Both the position numbers and the translations under genes were made by a program. Shown piece after piece: positions 5,063-9,322 of a stretch of DNA of 9,322 bases; position 1 is the first letter of the stretch, and every line of letters begins with the position of its first letter. The notes below the pieces were generated by a model, which saw only the letters and a program-made list of their open reading frames with translations, did not search any database and was not told the origin of the DNA. Where the stretch lies: positions 1 to 9,322 of the forward strand of contig JAFRLP010000556.1 in the NCBI GenBank assembly GCA_017431185.1, in the 5' to 3' direction. The DNA comes from Victivallales bacterium (GTDB taxonomy: Bacteria; Verrucomicrobiota; Lentisphaeria; Oligosphaerales; Oligosphaeraceae).

Positions 5063-7807
5063 CTACTCGCTCTCGAAGCAGGGGGACCAGGGAAGCGGAT
5101 GATCATGCAGATGGAAATGTTCACCGACGTCACGCGAGTTCCGGGAGTGCGAGCAGTAGTCCATCCACCACGGGAATACCTTGTCCATCACCCGGGTCAT
5201 GGCGGTGGTGAAATCGTAGCCGACGCCCTGGTCGTCAGCCGTGACCAGCAGACGGTTGCCTTGACGGAACACGCCGTTCTTCTCGCCGGGACGGATTCGG
5301 AAGGCGATGGCAGGGCCGTCAGACAACTCCTTGGTCAACACGGCCACAGGCTTGCCCGCCGCGATGATTTTTTTGTCGGACGCAAATTGGAAGTACTTGA
5401 CAATGCGGTCGGCGGCATCCAGCTCGGCGGGCGTCGGGTCGGCTGGAAGCTCCACCGCCACCTGGCACTGTCTCTCCCCGTTGAGGAACGGGAAGGAGGT
5501 AATCTCCGCCTCCTTGCAGTGGAAGCACTGGGAGGCGTACTGAATCTCCACCACAGAGTTGGCTGGGAACTCCACGGAGGCCTCGCCCTTGACGGGCTGG
5601 CCATTGAGCAGGACAGCCGTCACCTCGAAATCGGGATTGCGGCGCGGTGTAAGCCGTGCCTTGAAGGGATGCTTGTTATGGAGCGCCAGCCGATAGACCA
5701 GCCGGTCAATGGACTTGCGGGCGCTGACGTCGGCGGCCAAACTACCATCCTGGGGCAGGGCGTCCAGTTCGGCGACTGCCTCAAAGAGTACAGGACGGCG
5801 GGACGGCAGAGTGTGGCGGATGACGGTTCCGTCCCCTCCCACTTCGTTGCGCATCGTCGCGGCGTCGCGCATCTTGGGCAGGAAGAGCAGATGCCTTCCG
5901 CTTAGCCCGCGATTGTCAATGTGGAAAGAGAGGGCAATTGGCTCATTGTAGGGATTGCCGAAGAACAGGATGGTGTCGGCGCCGAAGCCGTAGCGGGAAC
6001 GGTAAAGCATCCGTTCACCGAGTTCCGGCGTCGCCACAGGAATGAGGGCGTGCCACCCCAGATTGATGCATTCCAGCAGTTCGGGGAGGTCATACTGGCT
6101 TTGGCGGTTGCCGCCGTAGCCATACAGCGATTGCGTCATGCCGTACTCGAATTCGGAAAGGCTCGCATGGTCGCCCAGTTTGGCCCACCTCTCCAGGAAC
6201 TGCTCCAGGGTCAGGTTGCGCCAGTTGGGGATGGAGGAGTCGAACATCCACGCATCCCGAACATGCAGGACGGCTGGGCGCTGCCCGATGTTGTAGCGTG
6301 TCAAGGGCATCCAGGACTGGAAATTGACGCTGAACAAATCGGTCTCGATCATGGTCATGTCGGTCATGCCCGTGCCGTTTTTCCAGACGTAGGGCGGGTC
6401 TTCGGGACGAAGGCGGTGGATGAAGTCGCTGAGCTGGTTGATGGCGCACAGTTCGTCGATGAACACGCCCTGGTCGTCCCAGGAACGTCCTGTGAGATTG
6501 GGGTTCTGTGCGCCTGGCCCATAGTAGTTGACGCCAGGCGTGCCGCAATCGACGGCAAAGCCCGGCAAATCCAGCTCGAAGACCAGTTTCTTCAGACTCT
6601 CCTTGAGGAAATCCTCGTAGGGAGTGCCCAGAATGAAGATTCGCCTTTCGCGGTCATGGTGCGTTGACCAGGGGCCATGGACGAGGGGTACGTCCTTGTC
6701 CGTCACCAGGGCCTCGGGAAAGTTCTGCAATGCAAGCTGTTCCTCGCACCAGGCGGCGCAGAAGTAGAAGGAGTAGCCGTACATCCGTCCCAGACGGCGG
6801 AAAATGTCCTGACGTTTGGCGTGGAACTGTTCGCAAGTCAGTTTGTTGTAGTCAAAGAAATCCCCGCCGCCGCAGAGTTGGGCGAAGGTGCGGGCGAAGG
6901 GGGAGACCAGGGGCTTGTAGTCCCAGTATTTGGGTGTGCCGTAAAAGTCACCGGAGCGCTTGTAGGGAGTGTAGGCCCAGTCCAGCGTGGCAAAACTGCG
7001 GCGCTCGAATTCGCGGTTGGCGCGACGCGCCCAGGCATTGTACTGGCTGTGGATGCCGCGGATATAGCGGTTTTGCGGACCAACGAATGGCCGCCAGTTC
7101 TCCGGGAACGCCATGTAGAATGCCTCCACCACATTCTCCTCTGCTCCATAGCGAATGGGCACGACGCCGCAGGCCAATTGCAGCGGCTCTTCTTTCCCTG
7201 GCTCGATGACCAGCCTCTGGCAGAAGCCCAGTGTCCCGCCTTTGGCGGTAGGGGTGTAGGAGGCCGCATTGTACGAGGTGAACGCAAACTGCCGCTGTCC
7301 CAGAATGACCGCCCTGTCCTGCGTGACCAGGCTGGCGGTCGGGAAGGGCTGGTTCAGGCCGCCGCCGACATGTTTGGAGACCCGCCCCTTGAATCCTTTG
7401 CGCGCCAATGGCTTGTCGGTGATGGGCAGCACGTCGAACCCGCCCCAGAACCGGTCTCCCGTCTGCGGTGCGACCTCCACCTCCATTCCCAGTTCCAGCA
7501 GAAGTCGCTCTTCGGAGAGGTTGCGCACGCTTCCCTCCAAGGAGAACAAATCCGCCTTCTGGCTCAAGGATATATCCCATTGGAAACCAGAGCCTTGCAA
7601 CGTCAGTTTATCTCCTTGGGCAGTGGCTTTCAGCGGCAGGCGTTCGGCCTTGCCCCGTTCCATTGCGTAGAACCTGCCAGGGTAATCCTGGCCGTTCCAG
7701 GAGAGCACGAGTCCGCCTTGGGTGTCGGACAGTTTGAACGCCAGGCTGTCCGTCGCAAAGGATACCAGACCAGACAGCAATGCCAGAAGGAAAAGCAGTT
7801 TTTTCAT
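5063..7807 (-). CDS. Large secreted glycoside-hydrolase-like protein
   Basis: The 914-residue product starts with a clear signal peptide (MKKLLFLLALLSGLVSFA, cleavage near residue 18). Residues about 20-235 are beta-rich and resemble the N-terminal sandwich of GH31/GH36-type enzymes. Residues about 245-620 look like a TIM barrel: YNAW (256-259), KYWDYKP, then a strand-like DLPGFAVDC with D420, followed by MIETDLF (E488, D490) and SEFEYG (E552, E554). These acidic residues at strand ends are candidate catalytic residues, but I cannot say which act. A beta-sandwich follows (about 620-760). Residues about 778-890 (VELPADPTPAELDAADRIV, then DDQGVGYDF) resemble the accessory domain seen at the N-terminus of GH67 alpha-glucuronidases. 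The start at ATG 7807 has no strong ribosome binding site. It lies 33 bases after the pilin-like gene and is probably co-transcribed. The exact GH family and substrate are not recognised. Confidence 0.75.
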   Translation of the reverse strand: MKKLLFLLALLSGLVSFATDSLAFKLSDTQGGLVLSWNGQDYPGRFYAMERGKAERLPLKATAQGDKLTLQGSGFQWDISLSQKADLFSLEGSVRNLSEERLLLELGMEVEVAPQTGDRFWGGFDVLPITDKPLARKGFKGRVSKHVGGGLNQPFPTASLVTQDRAVILGQRQFAFTSYNAASYTPTAKGGTLGFCQRLVIEPGKEEPLQLACGVVPIRYGAEENVVEAFYMAFPENWRPFVGPQNRYIRGIHSQYNAWARRANREFERRSFATLDWAYTPYKRSGDFYGTPKYWDYKPLVSPFARTFAQLCGGGDFFDYNKLTCEQFHAKRQDIFRRLGRMYGYSFYFCAAWCEEQLALQNFPEALVTDKDVPLVHGPWSTHHDRERRIFILGTPYEDFLKESLKKLVFELDLPGFAVDCGTPGVNYYGPGAQNPNLTGRSWDDQGVFIDELCAINQLSDFIHRLRPEDPPYVWKNGTGMTDMTMIETDLFSVNFQSWMPLTRYNIGQRPAVLHVRDAWMFDSSIPNWRNLTLEQFLERWAKLGDHASLSEFEYGMTQSLYGYGGNRQSQYDLPELLECINLGWHALIPVATPELGERMLYRSRYGFGADTILFFGNPYNEPIALSFHIDNRGLSGRHLLFLPKMRDAATMRNEVGGDGTVIRHTLPSRRPVLFEAVAELDALPQDGSLAADVSARKSIDRLVYRLALHNKHPFKARLTPRRNPDFEVTAVLLNGQPVKGEASVEFPANSVVEIQYASQCFHCKEAEITSFPFLNGERQCQVAVELPADPTPAELDAADRIVKYFQFASDKKIIAAGKPVAVLTKELSDGPAIAFRIRPGEKNGVFRQGNRLLVTADDQGVGYDFTTAMTRVMDKVFPWWMDYCSHSRNSRDVGEHFHLHDHPLPWSPCFESE

Positions 7808-7840
7808 AGGCGATGGATTGGTTGCGTTTGGTGGAATTGT

Positions 7841-8473
7841 CTATTTCCAGTGCCACTTGGTGAAGTCGGTGACAAACGTGCCGTCTTCCTTGAACACGCC
7901 GAAATCGGTTTGCGGCTGCAGACGGACAGAGCCGTCGGCGTAGATGAAATTGGCGCGGGTTTCGTTGTCGTGGCGCATGGCCTTCTCGTATGTCCAGAAG
8001 CGTTCCGGCATCAGATAGGGGCCCTTGCTGTCGGCGAACAGGACGGTCTCCTGCGGGCGGGAAAGTCCGTCCAGTCTGGTTTTGGCTCCGCATTTCCTGG
8101 CGCAGCCTTCACGGAGCCACCAGTTCATCCCAAAGCTCAACGGGGATGGCGGAATGTACAGTGGACTTTGAACCTTGCGGAAAAAATCCGCCGCCCTGGG
8201 GTCGGCGGGGCAGGACATGGACAGTGAACTCTCGAGGTATGGACGAATCAATTCGCTCCACCATTTCCAGAGCGGTTTGGTCTTGAGTTCGACGTAGGGG
8301 AGGACGCCCGTCTCTTCCTGGTACTGGAGAGTCGCCTGGTAGAGATGCGCCAGATGGCGCTGGCAGATGACGGCATGGGCCTCCCGATTCGCCTCGCTGA
8401 CAATTGGAACCGCCATGACGGCGACCACAGCCAGCAACGCCAGAATGATGAGCAGTTCCCGATAGTTCCTCAT
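7841..8473 (-). CDS. Atypical pseudopilin-like protein with an H-X11-DG motif
   Basis: The start at ATG 8473 gives 210 residues and places a hydrophobic helix at residues 7-24 (LLIILALLAVVAVMAVPI), seven bases after the stop of the upstream pseudopilin gene. The open frame extends to 8581 but that would overlap the upstream gene. After the helix, SEANREAHAVICQRHLAHLY follows the pattern of PVC-group type II secretion pseudopilins (A-R-E-x-A-x-x-x-C-x-x-N-L). The usual leader K/R-x-F-T-L-I-E is shortened to M-R-N-Y-R-E; the glutamate is kept but the phenylalanine at the cleavage site is not. Near the end H168 and D180-G181 form the processing-associated motif with eleven residues between, not the usual nine. 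It may be a membrane-anchored, uncleaved relative. Its role beside an exported hydrolase is unknown, but secretion or surface assembly is plausible. Confidence 0.75.
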   Translation of the reverse strand: MRNYRELLIILALLAVVAVMAVPIVSEANREAHAVICQRHLAHLYQATLQYQEETGVLPYVELKTKPLWKWWSELIRPYLESSLSMSCPADPRAADFFRKVQSPLYIPPSPLSFGMNWWLREGCARKCGAKTRLDGLSRPQETVLFADSKGPYLMPERFWTYEKAMRHDNETRANFIYADGSVRLQPQTDFGVFKEDGTFVTDFTKWHWK

Positions 8474-8480
8474 GGCGTCT

Positions 8481-9224
8481 TCAGTAGATGTTGCGCAGGC
8501 CGAAGGCAACGTAGGTCTTCGGATAGTTCCCCTGCCATTTGTAGGCGGCCACGTGTCCGTCAAAGTAGGTGATGTTGTCATTGCCGTTGTGCAACTTCGT
8601 CAGAAAACGGGTTGCCACGGTTTGGGGCAAACCAATTTCGGCGGCGGACATGGTGGTGCCCCAGGCAACATTTAGTCCCTGCATGTATCGGGTGTCCTGG
8701 ACTACGGCCTTGGAGTTGCCGTCCTTGAAGGCGATGATTTGGCTAGGAAGCCTGACATTGGTTATTTTGGTGGGGGCCGAAACGTCGATGGGTTTGCCGC
8801 TGGACCAGCGGAATACGGCTTTTTGCGGCGTCTTGCTGTCGTCATACGTGCCGTTGCAGATGTAGGAGTGGACCCAGCCGCCCTCGCAGTAGGCGTCTTG
8901 CGGCTGGATGTCGGGGCAGAGGACGGTGCGGTCCAGCTTCCGTTCCGAATTGGCGTAGCCGCGCAGCCAGGTGCCCCGTTCCAGATCGCCGCCCGCGAAA
9001 TGCGAGCCCCACATCATGAACCAGGTCATCCGCGCGATTGCGTTCATGTACTCCACGTATTGGTATCCCGCCATGTCGTCATTCTCCAGCGTATAGGAGA
9101 ACATCGCCGTGCTGAGTGTCTTGAGGTTGTTGATGCAGCTGGTGGCACGCGCCTTTTCGCGCGCCTTGGACAAGGCGGGCAGCAGCATGGACGCAAGTAT
9201 GGCGATTATGGCTATGACGACCAT
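8481..9224 (-). CDS. Type II secretion pseudopilin with H-X9-DG motif, apparently 5'-truncated
   Basis: The product reads [20 protein letters not shown], then [17 protein letters not shown]. This is the standard helix and following segment of PVC-group prepilin-like proteins. Near the C-terminus, H212 and D222-G223 are separated by exactly nine residues, the H-X9-DG signature. The canonical leader and cleavage site (K/R-G-F-T-L-I-E-L-L) should stand just before V-V-I-A. Instead the frame upstream reads F-C-N-I-L-L-Y-K-M and then meets a stop at 9267-9269, and neither other minus-strand frame supplies it. No ribosome binding site precedes ATG 9224. As it stands the protein could insert in the membrane but not be processed by prepilin peptidase. 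It may be a broken gene. It heads the minus-strand cluster, seven bases before the next pilin-like gene. Confidence 0.7.
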   Translation of the reverse strand: MVVIAIIAILASMLLPALSKAREKARATSCINNLKTLSTAMFSYTLENDDMAGYQYVEYMNAIARMTWFMMWGSHFAGGDLERGTWLRGYANSERKLDRTVLCPDIQPQDAYCEGGWVHSYICNGTYDDSKTPQKAVFRWSSGKPIDVSAPTKITNVRLPSQIIAFKDGNSKAVVQDTRYMQGLNVAWGTTMSAAEIGLPQTVATRFLTKLHNGNDNITYFDGHVAAYKWQGNYPKTYVAFGLRNIY

Positions 9225-9322
9225 TTTGTATAGAAGAATATTGCAAAATTGAAATGTTGGGCTATATTATTCCCGCTGTCGCAAGCAGCACAGCTGATGA
9301 AGTCACAAACAGCAGAGCAGGA
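9225..9322. other. AT-rich flank upstream of the truncated pseudopilin
   Basis: Bases 9225-9270 are AT-rich, unlike the GC-rich coding sequence on the left, and change abruptly at the first recognisable pseudopilin codon. A weak promoter-like TATACA is visible on the minus strand just before ATG 9224, too close to serve that start. The rest (9271-9322) is mixed sequence with a small GCTGT/ACAGC pairing. I see no gene in it. Confidence 0.35.

Noticed and set aside
6677..8227. A 516-codon open frame on the plus strand
   Set aside because: It lies antisense to the hydrolase and pilin-like genes, has no recognisable motifs, crosses a gene boundary, and is the sort of long shadow expected in GC-rich DNA.

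Overview
The window looks like chromosomal DNA from a GC-rich bacterium of the PVC group, most likely Lentisphaerae/Verrucomicrobiota (Victivallis-like). The main clue is a pair of pseudopilin-like genes carrying an H-Xn-DG motif, placed directly ahead of a large exported carbohydrate-type enzyme. That arrangement is typical of these phyla. The phylum call is inference from gene content; there is no rRNA or marker gene here to prove it.

Left part (1-2700): the 3' end of an unrecognised gene (1-131) is followed 18 bases later by a complete asnA, ammonia-dependent aspartate-ammonia ligase (150-1184). asnA converges, across a hairpin (1212-1238), on a minus-strand AlbA_2/HATPase/winged-helix protein of the COG2865 type (1268-2581). 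Upstream of that gene is a strikingly AT-rich promoter region holding six imperfect tandem copies of TCTAGTTTT (2627-2692), spaced about one DNA helical turn apart. This is a candidate operator array.

Middle (2697-3667): the AT-rich block ends abruptly inside a Gfo/Idh/MocA oxidoreductase that has lost its NAD-binding N-terminus. Its open frame then runs without a stop into what reads as the C-terminal beta-domain of a GH27-type alpha-galactosidase. It is best read as a chimeric gene remnant.

Right part (3710-9224, all minus strand, transcribed from right to left): a pseudopilin with an exact H-X9-DG motif (8481-9224, apparently 5'-truncated), a second atypical pilin-like protein (7841-8473), a 914-residue secreted glycoside-hydrolase-like protein (5063-7807), and a lipoprotein with a probable sugar-binding beta-sandwich (3710-4876). 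The first three are spaced 7 and 33 bases apart and look like one transcription unit. The lipoprotein follows after a 186-base gap packed with hairpins. Together they suggest export and surface display of a carbohydrate-active system, with glycan substrate unknown.

Two genes (the Gfo/Idh remnant and the first pseudopilin) lose their 5' ends at abrupt AT-rich boundaries. This points to past rearrangement, or possibly assembly joins, and is the main structural oddity of the window. No tRNA, rRNA, CRISPR array or recognisable transposase was seen.
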